Assembly (NCBI GenBank): GCA_050116035.1
Contig: JASFPJ010000026.1
Coordinates: 1 to 17,930, forward strand
Source: SOIA01 sp050116035
GTDB taxonomy: Bacteria; Acidobacteriota; Aminicenantia; Aminicenantales; Aminicenantaceae
DNA: 17,930 nucleotides
Direction: 5' to 3'
This document shows positions 1-8,253 of this stretch, in pieces. Each line of letters begins with the position of its first letter. Position 1 is the stretch's first letter. Below the pieces are notes generated by a model. The model was not told where the DNA came from and searched no databases. It saw only the letters and a program-made list of their open reading frames with translations. Made by a program: the position numbers and the translations under genes.

Positions 1-621
1 GAGGAGTTTCTTTTTCGATTCGTAATAATCGTCGAACGAAGGATGCCAGTCGAGGTGGTCGGGAGAAACGTTGAGGAAGACAGATACCGCGGCTCTGAAC
101 TGTTCGATGTACTTCAGCTGGAAGCTGGAGACTTCTGTGACATAGACATGGCTGTCCAGGCTGTTTTCCACAAAGTTTATTAAAGGCGTTCCGATGTTCC
201 CCGCGAGAAATGCCTGATGGCCTCCTTCTTTCAGGATTTTGTGGGCCATAGTGGCGGTGGTGGATTTTCCGTTGGTGCCGGTGATGCCCACAATTTTTCC
301 TTTCAAGAATAAATAGGCCAGCTCGATTTCCGAGAGAATCTTGACTCCTTTTTTCGCTGCCGCATCGAGCTCTGGAATCCAGGGGGGAACCCCTGGGCTG
401 GGCACGATCAAATCAGACCCTGTGAAGGACTCTGTGTTGTGCTCTCCTGTTTCGATGGCAATGCCCATTTTCTCCCAGTCAGTTATGGCTGGACCGAGTT
501 CTTCCCTCGTTTTTTTCTCACTGAGCTTCACTTTAGCTCCGTGCTGAAGGAGGAAATTGCAGAGTGCTTCCCCTGTTCTTCCGAAGCCGACGATCAGCAC
601 TTTTTTATCCTCCAGGTCCAT
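1..621 (-). CDS. murD: UDP-N-acetylmuramoylalanine--D-glutamate ligase MurD (partial, C-terminal end outside window)
   Basis: MurD adds D-glutamate to UDP-MurNAc-L-alanine in the cytoplasmic stage of peptidoglycan synthesis, using ATP. The 207 visible codons start at ATG 621-619 and remain open to the left edge. The product begins MDLEDKKVLIVGFGRTG, a Rossmann-like N-terminal domain. It continues with SPGVP (residues 75-79), the Mur ligase P-loop GTNGKST (115-121), EVSSFQLE (163-170) and NVSPDHLDWH (184-193), which together are specific for MurD rather than MurC, MurE or MurF. The full family length is about 450 residues, so roughly the last half is missing. One base separates the mraY stop from this start, so the two are translationally coupled. 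In the classical cluster ftsW and murG would follow, but they are not visible here. Confidence 0.96.
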   Translation of the reverse strand, partial: MDLEDKKVLIVGFGRTGEALCNFLLQHGAKVKLSEKKTREELGPAITDWEKMGIAIETGEHNTESFTGSDLIVPSPGVPPWIPELDAAAKKGVKILSEIELAYLFLKGKIVGITGTNGKSTTATMAHKILKEGGHQAFLAGNIGTPLINFVENSLDSHVYVTEVSSFQLKYIEQFRAAVSVFLNVSPDHLDWHPSFDDYYESKKKLL

Positions 622-622
622 C

Positions 623-1711
623 TTACCTCAGCTTCAAGGTAGCCAGACTGAAAAGGGCAAAAACGATGCCCATGATCCAGAACCGTATGACGATCTTCTC
701 TTCAGACCATCCGACGAGCTCGAAGTGATGATGAAGAGGAGCCATTTTCAGGATCCTCTTGCCTCCTGTCATCCGGAAATAGACGATTTGCAGGAGGACG
801 GAAAGCGCCTCCAAAATGAACACTCCGGCGACCATGAAGAGAAGGAATTCTTGCTTTATGAGAATGGAGATAACGCCGATGGTGGCTCCTAACGAAAGAG
901 CGCCCACATCGCCCATGAAGATCTGAGCCGGGTGGCTGTTATACCAGAGAAAGCCCAGACAGGCTCCGGCCATAGCTCCGACAAACACGGTGAGCTCTGC
1001 GGCCTGAGGGACATAAGTTATATTCAAATACTCTGCCAGGTCGATGCGGCTTATGACATAGCAGAGAGCCGTGAAGGCCCCGGCGCTGATCAAGGTCAGA
1101 CCTGTGGCCAGGCCGTCAAGCCCATCGGCAAGATTGACAGAGTTTGAAGACCCCACCAGTATGAGCATGATCCAGGGGAGATAGAACCAGCCCAGGTAAG
1201 GAACCCATTCCTTGAAAAACGGGAATTGCAGTTGGAGGCCGAACTCTTCGGTCAGTCCCAGAAAAATAAAATACAAGCCGATGATTCCAGCTAAGGCAAT
1301 CTGAGAAAACAGCTTGTGGCGGATGATGAGACCTCTGGGTTTTTTCCTTATGATTTTCAGGAAATCATCCCAGAATCCAAGCAGGCCGAAAAGGATCATG
1401 GTGGCCATTGCCAGGCGGACATAGGAATTACCCAGGTTGCCCCAGAGAATCGAGGAGATTATGGTGGCGCCGATGATCAGGATTCCTCCCATCGAAGGAG
1501 TTCCCTTTTTTTCAAAGTGAGATTCTGGAACCTCAGAATAGATTTCTTCTCCGAGCTGGTATTTTTTCAGCATTCGGATCAACCAGGGCCCCAGGATCAG
1601 GCTCAGCAGGAAAGCTGTAATCCCTGCTAAAGCTGTCCTGACTGTGAAGTAGCTGAACACGTTGAAGAAGAAAAAGTATTCTCTCAGTGGAACCAGAAGA
1701 TAGTACAGCAC
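623..1711 (-). CDS. mraY: Phospho-N-acetylmuramoyl-pentapeptide transferase MraY
   Basis: MraY is the polytopic inner-membrane enzyme that moves phospho-MurNAc-pentapeptide from UDP onto undecaprenyl phosphate, giving lipid I. The 362-residue product has the usual family length and about ten hydrophobic segments. Visible signatures are PESHFEKKGTPSMGG (62-76), the catalytic Asp pair in GFWDDFLK (112-119), NLADGLDGLATG (193-204, with Ala where many members have Thr), MGDVGAL (266-272) and the histidine cluster PLHHHFE (325-331). Translation starts at a GTG (1711-1709); the N-terminus aligns with the E. coli start, and a GAGGG ribosome-binding site lies just upstream in the end of murF. The gap to murF is 9 bases. 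It is cotranscribed with the rest of the dcw cluster. Confidence 0.97.
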   Translation of the reverse strand: MLYYLLVPLREYFFFFNVFSYFTVRTALAGITAFLLSLILGPWLIRMLKKYQLGEEIYSEVPESHFEKKGTPSMGGILIIGATIISSILWGNLGNSYVRLAMATMILFGLLGFWDDFLKIIRKKPRGLIIRHKLFSQIALAGIIGLYFIFLGLTEEFGLQLQFPFFKEWVPYLGWFYLPWIMLILVGSSNSVNLADGLDGLATGLTLISAGAFTALCYVISRIDLAEYLNITYVPQAAELTVFVGAMAGACLGFLWYNSHPAQIFMGDVGALSLGATIGVISILIKQEFLLFMVAGVFILEALSVLLQIVYFRMTGGKRILKMAPLHHHFELVGWSEEKIVIRFWIMGIVFALFSLATLKLR

Positions 1712-1720
1712 TTTTTCCCT

Positions 1721-3097
1721 CTATTCCTCTTTGAGTTGTTCGATGACTTTTTCCATCATCATCCCTCTTGATCCCTTGACCAGGATAAGGTCGCCTTCCT
1801 GGATGAGAGACCGGATTTTCTCAGCCGCAGCTGTAGAATTTTCGAAGTGGAAGGCCTGTTCTTTTTTCATCCCCGCTGAAAGGGCACCTTCCACCATGTG
1901 AAGACTGAGCGGACCTGCGGCTACCAGAATGTTCCAGCCGGATTGAGCGACCTGTTTTCCCGCCTCGGTGTGGAATTCTACTTCCCTCTCTCCGAGCTCC
2001 AGCATGTCACCCAACACAGCCATTCTTCTTTTTGCCGGAAGCTCCACCAGGCCTTTCAAGGCCGATTCAAGAGCGGCCGGATTCGAGTTATACGAATCGT
2101 CGATGAGATGTATGTTCTGGCGCAGGCGGAGGAGAACGCCTCTCATGGGAAGCGGCTTCAGAGCCTTCGCTCCTGTCAACAGTGAATCAAGCGGTACGGA
2201 TAATGCATAGCCCACTGCCGCCGACGCCAAGAAGTTGTACAGGGCGCTTTCATAGTAGAAAGGAAAGCAGACTTCTTCCTGTTTTTTTCCGTATATAAGC
2301 TCAAAGACTATCCCATCCCATCCGTTCTTCCGAACATTCTGAGCGCGCACATCACAATCTTCTGAAATCCCGAAGAGAAGTGTGTTGCCTTTCCAGTCTT
2401 TGGCGATTTTCCTGACAAATGGGTCGTCTCCGTTGAGGACAGCCATCCCGTCATTTTTGGCGCCGTCGAGTATTTCTTTTTTAGCCAGGGCAATCTCTTC
2501 GATGTTTTTAAAAAATTGAAGGTGAACGGGATTGATGTTTGTGATGACGGCGATATCCGGGGGAGCTATCCGGGTGAGAGACCGTATCTCCCCGAGGCTG
2601 CTCATGGCCATCTCGAGCACAGCGACGTCATGGTCGTCTTCCAGTTTAAGGAGGGAGAGGGGAACCCCAAGGTGATTATTCAAATTTCCCTTAGACTTGA
2701 GCACCTTGAAATCTTGTGAGAGAAGGCAGGATGTGAACTCCTTGGTCGTTGTCTTGCCGATGCTGCCTGTTATGCCGATAACTTTAACAGAATACTCTTG
2801 AAGGACTTTTCGGGCGAGTTCCTGAAGAGCCTTGAGAGTGTCTTTAACTTGGATCAAAGCGATGTCTTTATCGGCGAGAGCAGTAGGCTGAGAAATAACA
2901 GCACCTGAAGCTCCCCTCTTAACGGCGGACGGGACAAAGTCATGGCCGTTTCGTCTCGCGGTTAAAGCAAAAAAAAGTTCACCCGGTTCAGTCGACCGGG
3001 AATCTATGTTGAATGTATGAAAAGTGAGAGATTCAGAACCTTGCAGGATGGTCCCGTCGATTTTTTTAGCGATATCGTTCAATCGGAGACTAACCAA
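1721..3097 (-). CDS. murF: UDP-MurNAc-tripeptide--D-alanyl-D-alanine ligase MurF
   Basis: MurF adds the D-Ala-D-Ala dipeptide to UDP-MurNAc-tripeptide, completing the cytoplasmic pentapeptide precursor. The 458-residue product has the three Mur ligase domains. The N-terminal domain contains FNIDSRSTEPGELFFAL (29-45). The central ATPase has P-loop GITGSIGKTTTKE (108-120) and NLNNHLGVPLSLL (138-150). The C-terminal part has the MurF hallmark DDSYNSNP (333-340) followed by VLGDMLELGE. The P-loop carries Ile in GSIGK where Asn is common, a tolerated position. The start is a TTG (3097-3095), two bases after the murE stop, with AAGGGAG about ten bases upstream. No other start fits both the domain boundary and the ribosome-binding site. 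Confidence 0.96.
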   Translation of the reverse strand: MVSLRLNDIAKKIDGTILQGSESLTFHTFNIDSRSTEPGELFFALTARRNGHDFVPSAVKRGASGAVISQPTALADKDIALIQVKDTLKALQELARKVLQEYSVKVIGITGSIGKTTTKEFTSCLLSQDFKVLKSKGNLNNHLGVPLSLLKLEDDHDVAVLEMAMSSLGEIRSLTRIAPPDIAVITNINPVHLQFFKNIEEIALAKKEILDGAKNDGMAVLNGDDPFVRKIAKDWKGNTLLFGISEDCDVRAQNVRKNGWDGIVFELIYGKKQEEVCFPFYYESALYNFLASAAVGYALSVPLDSLLTGAKALKPLPMRGVLLRLRQNIHLIDDSYNSNPAALESALKGLVELPAKRRMAVLGDMLELGEREVEFHTEAGKQVAQSGWNILVAAGPLSLHMVEGALSAGMKKEQAFHFENSTAAAEKIRSLIQEGDLILVKGSRGMMMEKVIEQLKEE

Positions 3098-3099
3098 TT

Positions 3100-4566
3100 T
3101 CAGTTTTCTCCCTTGGCTTGAAGGATTTCCCTGATGACTTGCGCATCATCGAAATGAGTGATCTTATCCTTGATGATTTGATAATCTTCATGTCCTTTCC
3201 CGGCCACGAGGATATAGTCTCCCTTTTCTCCGATGGAAAGAGCCTGTTCGATGGCCTCTCTCCTGTCAGGGATAATTTGGTAATTTTGTGTTCCTGTCTT
3301 TTGTATTCCCTTCTCGATATCTGAGATTATCGCCATGGGCTCTTCTGAGCGGGGATTATCAGATGTGATGATAGTCCAGTCCGAAAGAGTGCCAGCCGCT
3401 TCTCCCATCCTGGGTCTCTTTGTTTTGTCCCTATCTCCTCCGGCTCCGAAGACCAAGATGATGCGCTGAGGATTGAGCTCCCGGACGGTTTCCAGTAGGT
3501 TTTTCAGAGCATCATCTGTGTGGGCGTAATCGACGAAAACGTGAAATCCAAGAGAATTTTCAATTTTTTCAAACCTTCCCGGGACTCCTTTGAGCGAGGC
3601 GATGCCCTCTTCGATCGCTGAGAGCGGAAGGTTCAGAGTCAGGGCCACAGCCACAGAGGCCAGGATATTGTAGAGGTTCGGCTTCCCAAGGAGCGATGAG
3701 GAAATGGAGAGCTGGCCTTCCGGGCATTTCACAGAGGCTTCGATTCCCCTCTCGTTCAGCGTGAAGTTTTCTCCTCTGACCGTTACGCCTGGCTCGGTGC
3801 CGTAGGTTATGGCTCCTGTGGAAAGCTGGGATAGCAATTTCTTGCCCCATGGGTCGTCTTCATTGACTACCGCCATTCGTTTTTCATGGTTGAGAAAGAA
3901 AAGCCTTTTCTTCGCTTCGAAATATTTCTCCATGGTTTGGTGGTAATCCAGATGGTCACCGCTCAAGTTCACGAACGCAACGACATCAAATGCGGTGCCC
4001 ATCACTCTTTTGAGGTCTAAGGCATGAGAGGAGACTTCCATGATGCAGTGAGTGACTCCGTGATCGAGCATTTCACACAGGATCTTCTGTATATCCGGAG
4101 CTTCGGGAGTTGTCCTTCCAGCGGGAACACTCATTTCTGGCCCCCGGTAAGATATGGTCCCGATTACTCCTGGTAGGAAGCGGGATTTTTTCAGTATTTC
4201 CTCCAGTATGTAGGTGATCGTGGTCTTCCCCTTTGTCCCGGTGATCCCGATGACTTTCATTTTCTGGGAGGGGTGAGAAAAAAAATTGGCTGAACTCAGT
4301 GCCAGCGCTTCCCGTGTGTCTGAGACCTGGATCCAGGTTTGAGTGAAATTCTCTGGCTTGGCCCGGTCTGAAAGAACAGCCACAGCGCCGCGATGAAGAG
4401 CTTCTTCGATAAATTCATGCCCATCCACTTGTACTCCTTTCAGAGCGGCAAACATGAATCCGGGCTGGACATTCTTCGAGGAGTAAGCGATGCCTCGAAT
4501 ATCTTCAGTTTCATTTCCATTGAGGCCCACCCGCGGCACCCCGGCCAGCACGTCTTTGAGTTTCAT
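3100..4566 (-). CDS. murE: UDP-MurNAc-L-Ala-D-Glu:meso-diaminopimelate ligase MurE
   Basis: MurE adds the third amino acid of the stem peptide. The 488-residue product shows an N-terminal uridine-binding domain with DIRGIAYSSKNVQPGFMFAA (22-41), P-loop GITGTKGKTT (107-116), TTPE (152-155), MEVSSHAL (176-183) and NLSGDHLDYH (200-209). The Lys in YFEAKKRLF (215-223) is the likely carbamylated residue. The C-terminal domain has DYAHTDDAL, GAGGDRDKTKRP and DNPRSEEP (403-410). In this family DNPR marks meso-diaminopimelate selection, so the wall is expected to be DAP-type rather than Lys-type. The ATG (4566-4564) shares one base with the ftsI stop codon, so the genes are coupled. Confidence 0.97.
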   Translation of the reverse strand: MKLKDVLAGVPRVGLNGNETEDIRGIAYSSKNVQPGFMFAALKGVQVDGHEFIEEALHRGAVAVLSDRAKPENFTQTWIQVSDTREALALSSANFFSHPSQKMKVIGITGTKGKTTITYILEEILKKSRFLPGVIGTISYRGPEMSVPAGRTTPEAPDIQKILCEMLDHGVTHCIMEVSSHALDLKRVMGTAFDVVAFVNLSGDHLDYHQTMEKYFEAKKRLFFLNHEKRMAVVNEDDPWGKKLLSQLSTGAITYGTEPGVTVRGENFTLNERGIEASVKCPEGQLSISSSLLGKPNLYNILASVAVALTLNLPLSAIEEGIASLKGVPGRFEKIENSLGFHVFVDYAHTDDALKNLLETVRELNPQRIILVFGAGGDRDKTKRPRMGEAAGTLSDWTIITSDNPRSEEPMAIISDIEKGIQKTGTQNYQIIPDRREAIEQALSIGEKGDYILVAGKGHEDYQIIKDKITHFDDAQVIREILQAKGEN

Positions 4567-6314
4567 CAGGTATTCAGCCTCCAGCGGTTTTCCGCGATTA
4601 TGCTTCTTTGCGGGGATTTTTGGCGGGGAATTTTCAGGTATTGAAGGACCTGTCTGCTTATTTCTCTGAAGACAGGACCGGCGACTTCTCCACCATAGTA
4701 CGACCCTGAGGGTTCATCGATGACCACGATCATGGAGAAGGCCGGATTGTCGGCAGGTACAAAGCCGACAAAGGAAGCGATATGCGCGTCAGAGGAATAG
4801 CGTCCAATGGAGGAGTCGAATATCTGGGCTGTTCCTGTCTTCCCGGCAATTCTATACCCTGTGATTCGAGCCGGGCTTCCGGTTCCTCCTTGAACGACTG
4901 CCTGGAGGATGGATGTGAGTATGGATGCTGTCTCTCTGGATAGTATTCTCATGGGACGGAGAGGATTTCGTGTGGATTTATTAGAGGAGTTCAGGACTCT
5001 CCTGACAATCCTTGGAGGCACAAGAACACCCTCGTTGGCGATGATGTTGATAGCCTGGAGCATCTGGAGGGCTGTCACAGAGATCTCATACCCGATAGAG
5101 AGTGATGCCGGAGATATCCGGCTCCAGTCTTTGACCGGCCTGAAAATCCCCTTCTCTTCGGCGGGGAGATTGATCCCCGTTTTTTTACCGAAGCCAAAGT
5201 CTTTTATCGTTTCACAAAAAGAATTCCTGTCTAGATTGTGGCTGAGTTGGACAGTTCCGACGTTGGAAGAATGGATGATGATTTCAGGAAATGACAAAAT
5301 CCCATAGCGTTGGTGGTCTCTGATTAATTTGCCAGCCACAGATATGTATCCTTGGCTGCAGTCAAAGGAGTCAGCTAGACTGACTTTATTTGTCTCCAGA
5401 GCGGCCGAGGCAGTGACGACCTTGAAGGTGGAACCCGGCTCAAAGTTGTGGTGGATGGCATTGTTTCTATCCACTACGGTGGGGGAGGGAGGGAGGTTGT
5501 TCAAGTCGTAGGTGGGGAAATTGGCCATCGCCAGGATTTCTCCTGATGAGGGTTGGGCAATGATGACCGTTCCCCATTTGGCTCCTGATTCCCGCACCGC
5601 TTTTTCCAGTTCTTTTTCCGCATAAAACTGAATGGTTTCATCTATGGTCAAGACCAGATCCTTTCCGTCTTCCGGTTCTTTCAGAGTTTCAAATTCGTAT
5701 TCTCTTTTTTTGGCATCTTTCATTATGAGATGTTCGCCTTTTGTGCCTGCGAGTACAGAGTTACAGCTGTATTCAATCCCACTGGCGCCGACTTCATCGA
5801 TATCAACTCTTCCCAGCAAGTGTGCGGCGCGTTTTCCATGAGGGTAGTATCTTTTGTTTTCTTCCAGGAAATAGATGCCGCCCAAAGAGAGCTCTTTTAT
5901 CTTGTCTTCTTTTTCGGGATGAATCTTCCTTTTAATCCAGATGAAAGATATGTTTTTTTCGATTCTTTTTTTGATAATCCTGAACTCATTCTCGGAAAGT
6001 TTCAGGATACTTTTTACCATTCGTATTTTTTCAAGTTGTGTTTCCAGAGGCTCGTTTTCAATGGGAGTGTAAAAGACGGAACGAAAGGGAAGGCTTCGAG
6101 CCAGAATGCTTCCTGTGCGATCGTAGATTGTGCCTCTTTTGGGAATGATGTCCTTCTTATTTTGATTATGCTGTGCGACTTTTGTTTTCAGGCTCGGGTG
6201 TTCGATGACTTGAAGTTGGAGAAGTCGGATGACGAGAAAGATGAGCCAGAGCATAAAGAGAAAAGCCATCATGCTTATTCTTCTGTGTGCTTTTCTCTGG
6301 TTGATGATGCTCAT
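4566..6314 (-). CDS. ftsI: Class B penicillin-binding protein FtsI/PBP3-type, septal transpeptidase
   Basis: This is the membrane-anchored transpeptidase that crosslinks peptidoglycan at the division septum, working with FtsW, FtsL and FtsB. The 582-residue product has a short cytoplasmic tail, one membrane segment (about 14-34), a pedestal domain containing RGTIYDRTGSILA (60-72), and a transpeptidase domain. The transpeptidase motifs are STFK (catalytic Ser 295), SSN (349-351) and KTGTAQ (492-497). It has no C-terminal PASTA repeats, unlike the Spo/Pbp2X-type proteins of many Gram-positives. The position between ftsL and murE supports FtsI over the elongation enzyme PBP2. The start is ATG 6314, 13 bases after the ftsL stop. 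Confidence 0.95.
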   Translation of the reverse strand: MSIINQRKAHRRISMMAFLFMLWLIFLVIRLLQLQVIEHPSLKTKVAQHNQNKKDIIPKRGTIYDRTGSILARSLPFRSVFYTPIENEPLETQLEKIRMVKSILKLSENEFRIIKKRIEKNISFIWIKRKIHPEKEDKIKELSLGGIYFLEENKRYYPHGKRAAHLLGRVDIDEVGASGIEYSCNSVLAGTKGEHLIMKDAKKREYEFETLKEPEDGKDLVLTIDETIQFYAEKELEKAVRESGAKWGTVIIAQPSSGEILAMANFPTYDLNNLPPSPTVVDRNNAIHHNFEPGSTFKVVTASAALETNKVSLADSFDCSQGYISVAGKLIRDHQRYGILSFPEIIIHSSNVGTVQLSHNLDRNSFCETIKDFGFGKKTGINLPAEEKGIFRPVKDWSRISPASLSIGYEISVTALQMLQAINIIANEGVLVPPRIVRRVLNSSNKSTRNPLRPMRILSRETASILTSILQAVVQGGTGSPARITGYRIAGKTGTAQIFDSSIGRYSSDAHIASFVGFVPADNPAFSMIVVIDEPSGSYYGGEVAGPVFREISRQVLQYLKIPRQKSPQRSIIAENRWRLNT

Positions 6315-6327
6315 TCTCTTCTACTTA

Positions 6328-6624
6328 TTACTCCTGCTTGAAATCCTCGTAGACTTTCTGGTTTTCTTGGGTTTTGACCATCTTCAATTTTTCCTTGGCG
6401 ATTCTTTCCACTTTCTCGAGTGAGAGCAAGGAAGCCTTGGTGGTTTCAAGCTCTTCAACCTCAATTTTCAGCTTTTGGACTTTTTCCTCCAGCCTGTTTA
6501 TTTCGTATCCTATTCTGACCGCTTCGACCTGATGCCAGATATAGAAGGTCAGTATAGAAATGATGAATACGGTGCAGGTAATGACCAGCATCATTTCTTT
6601 TTTCGTGAATTTTTTTCTTACCAT
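6328..6624 (-). CDS. ftsL: FtsL-like cell division protein (small bitopic coiled-coil protein)
   Basis: The 98-residue product has a basic cytoplasmic N-terminus, one membrane segment (about 12-31) and a periplasmic coiled coil (about 38-80) rich in Glu, Lys and Leu. This is the FtsL/DivIC architecture. In known systems FtsL joins FtsB and FtsQ and activates the FtsWI synthase. Sequence conservation in this family is weak, so the call rests mainly on architecture and on the position between rsmH and ftsI, which is where ftsL always lies in dcw clusters. The ATG directly abuts the rsmH TAG with no spacer, implying translational coupling. Confidence 0.88.
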   Translation of the reverse strand: MVRKKFTKKEMMLVITCTVFIISILTFYIWHQVEAVRIGYEINRLEEKVQKLKIEVEELETTKASLLSLEKVERIAKEKLKMVKTQENQKVYEDFKQE

Positions 6625-7521
6625 CTAGATTTTTTCAGCCGCTCTAAGCTTAGCTGACCTTGCCCTGAAATTCGCCTTGACCTCCTCTTCAGACGGGATA
6701 ACTGGCTTTTTAGTCAATATTTTGAGGAAAGGAGGGGAACCCCCGGGAGCCGCCAGGCTCGCAAAGGTGCGTTTGACTATCCGGTCCTCTAGAGAATGAA
6801 AAGAGATTGTGGTGATGTGCGCTTTTTTAGGAAGTGAGTGAGCCGTCCTTTCCAAGAAACCGGAAAGGCTGTTCAATTCCTGGTTGACTTCGATCCGAAT
6901 GGCCTGGAAGACTTTGGCGGCGGGATGAATTTTTCCTTTTTGAGGTCTCCAGCGGCATATTTCCTCCACTGTCCGGCAGAGCTGTGTGGTTGTTTTGAAT
7001 GGTGTCGTTTTTCTTCTCGAGACTATCTCTCTGGCGAGCCGTCGCGCCTGTTTGAGTTCGCCGTACTCATGGAAGATTTGAGAGAGCCTGGGCTCTGAAT
7101 ACTTACTGAGGATTTTATGGGCAGTCAATTTGTTCCGGAGGTCCATTCTCATATCGAGAGGACCTTCTTGGCTGTAGCTGAATCCTCTCTCAGGGGAGTC
7201 GAGCTGGAAAGAAGACATCCCCAGGTCCAATAAAACACCTCTTATTCGAGAGAAGTCGATTTCCATATCAGGGATGTACCTGAAATCAGAATGATAGAGT
7301 TCCACTCTGTCTGCGAAAGGTTGAAGTTTATCTCTGGCCTTCAGGAGAGACTTCTCGTCGATATCAAATCCGATAAGGGACGCTTTGGGATTTCTTTTGA
7401 CTATTTCGTAGGCATGACCTGCCAGTCCGATTGTGCAGTCAATGTAAATGCCTTCTCTATTTATATCCAGGTATTCCAAAACCTCATCGAGTAGAACAGG
7501 GATGTGGCCGTTCCCGTTCAT
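6625..7521 (-). CDS. rsmH: 16S rRNA (cytosine(1402)-N(4))-methyltransferase RsmH
   Basis: RsmH (formerly MraW) is the SAM-dependent enzyme that methylates N4 of C1402 in the 16S rRNA decoding centre. The 298-residue product begins MNGNGHIPVLLDEVLEYL, the standard family opening. It then has a SAM-binding region (IDCTIGLAGHA, IGFDIDEKSL), LLDLGMSSFQLDSPERGFS, PLDMRMD, FQAIRIEVNQEL and the C-terminal TTISFHSLEDRIVKRTF. Length is normal (about 300). The ATG overlaps the mraZ stop by four bases (ATGA), and AAGGA sits in the mraZ 3' end. It is always the second gene of the dcw cluster and shares the mraZ promoter. Confidence 0.97.
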   Translation of the reverse strand: MNGNGHIPVLLDEVLEYLDINREGIYIDCTIGLAGHAYEIVKRNPKASLIGFDIDEKSLLKARDKLQPFADRVELYHSDFRYIPDMEIDFSRIRGVLLDLGMSSFQLDSPERGFSYSQEGPLDMRMDLRNKLTAHKILSKYSEPRLSQIFHEYGELKQARRLAREIVSRRKTTPFKTTTQLCRTVEEICRWRPQKGKIHPAAKVFQAIRIEVNQELNSLSGFLERTAHSLPKKAHITTISFHSLEDRIVKRTFASLAAPGGSPPFLKILTKKPVIPSEEEVKANFRARSAKLRAAEKI

Positions 7522-7985
7522 TTGGTTTTTCCTTGAGGCAGGAGTTCTGCAATGCTTTCAAAGTCTTCATTGGTCAACGGCTTTTCCTCAAGTATTTTAT
7601 CGAGCTTCTCCTTATTCCAAATTTCCAGGTGGTCGGTGAGGCCAAGGACCACGACCTCTTCATCAAGCTCTGCCTTGTCTCTCAAGGACTGGTTGATGAG
7701 AATGCGACCCTTGGAATCAATCCGGTAGTGATTTCCCTTTCTGTTGACACGGATCAGGAAACTTCTCACAGCCGGATTGAACTGTAGAGCTCCTTCCATG
7801 GAAGCGCCTGAAAGTCTTTCCCAGACTGAAAGAGGGTAAACCTGAACGGACTCGTCAGCGAGGGAGGTGATGAACAGGTCTTTTCCGTACTGTTCTTCAA
7901 TGGCAGCGCGGAATTTTTCAGGGACTTTTATTCGACTGCTTCTGTCGAATCTTGCCGTATAACTTCCGAGTAAAAAACTTCCCAT
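7518..7985 (-). CDS. mraZ: Transcriptional regulator MraZ
   Basis: MraZ is a small DNA-binding protein that forms rings of subunits and represses the dcw operon in E. coli by binding repeats near its own start. The 155-residue product has two SpoVT/AbrB-like halves. The first contains SYTARFDRSSRIKVPEKFR, and the second contains YRIDSKGRILINQSLR, so each half has the DxxxR motif. The start was set at ATG 7985-7983 (MGSFLLGSY). The reading frame stays open upstream to 8042, but that first codon is the TTG of the -35 element, so the extension would not be transcribed. There is no clear AGGAGG; the leader is taken up by the GGGAC repeats of the MraZ box. Confidence 0.95.
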   Translation of the reverse strand: MGSFLLGSYTARFDRSSRIKVPEKFRAAIEEQYGKDLFITSLADESVQVYPLSVWERLSGASMEGALQFNPAVRSFLIRVNRKGNHYRIDSKGRILINQSLRDKAELDEEVVVLGLTDHLEIWNKEKLDKILEEKPLTNEDFESIAELLPQGKTK

Positions 7986-8004
7986 TTTGTCCCGTTCCGT
8001 CCCG
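7980..8004 (-). promoter_or_regulatory. MraZ box: three NGGGA repeats at 10-bp spacing over the mraZ leader and start codon
   Basis: Read on the minus strand there is CGGGA at 8004-8000, CGGGA at 7994-7990 and TGGGA at 7984-7980. Each is separated by exactly five bases, giving a 10-bp period on one DNA face. E. coli MraZ is known to bind TGGGN repeats separated by five bases. The third box includes the last two bases of the mraZ ATG. The array begins only a few bases after the predicted transcription start, so bound MraZ would block RNA polymerase. Confidence 0.88.
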
Positions 8005-8013
8005 TTTTCAACT

Positions 8014-8042
8014 AATATATGAGAGAAAATTCCCAATGTCAA
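8014..8042 (-). promoter_or_regulatory. Sigma-70-type promoter of the mraZ/dcw operon
   Basis: On the minus strand TTGACA (8042-8037) is followed by a 17-base spacer and TATATT (8019-8014). The -35 is a full match and the -10 has five of six consensus bases. The predicted start is near 8007, giving a leader of about 21 bases that ends at the mraZ ATG at 7985. An extra TGGGA (8035-8031) lies in the spacer, but it is not in phase with the main MraZ box. Confidence 0.85.
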
Positions 8043-8176
8043 GGAAAAAATACAAAAAAATGGCGTTTATTTTTATTGTTTTCTAGATGTTGTGTAAAAA
8101 TTCACGACGCTACTATATAAAGGATACAGGCGGGTAGAGAAGAATACACAATGAGCCAATAAAAGAGAATCGAAAG

Positions 8177-8201
8177 CGGGATTTTTTGGGAAAAAGAGGG
8201 A
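8177..8201 (+). promoter_or_regulatory. Second NGGGA array at 10-bp spacing (possible additional MraZ site)
   Basis: On the plus strand CGGGA (8177-8181), TGGGA (8187-8191) and AGGGA (8197-8201) are each separated by five bases, the same geometry as the mraZ operator but in opposite orientation and about 180 bp upstream. The surrounding DNA is purine-rich, so chance is a real alternative. Confidence 0.35.
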
Positions 8202-8253
8202 AAAAGAAAAATAGAGTTAAAAAGGAGACATCAAAAAGGGGAAAGACTGCTTT

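Noticed and set aside
5730..6341. 203-residue plus-strand reading frame
   Set aside because: It is the antisense shadow of ftsI with no recognisable domain or ribosome-binding site.
7986..8042. N-terminal extension of mraZ to 8042 (19 extra residues)
   Set aside because: Its first codon is the TTG of the -35 element and the stretch includes the promoter and MraZ boxes; the family N-terminus starts at MGSFLLGSY.
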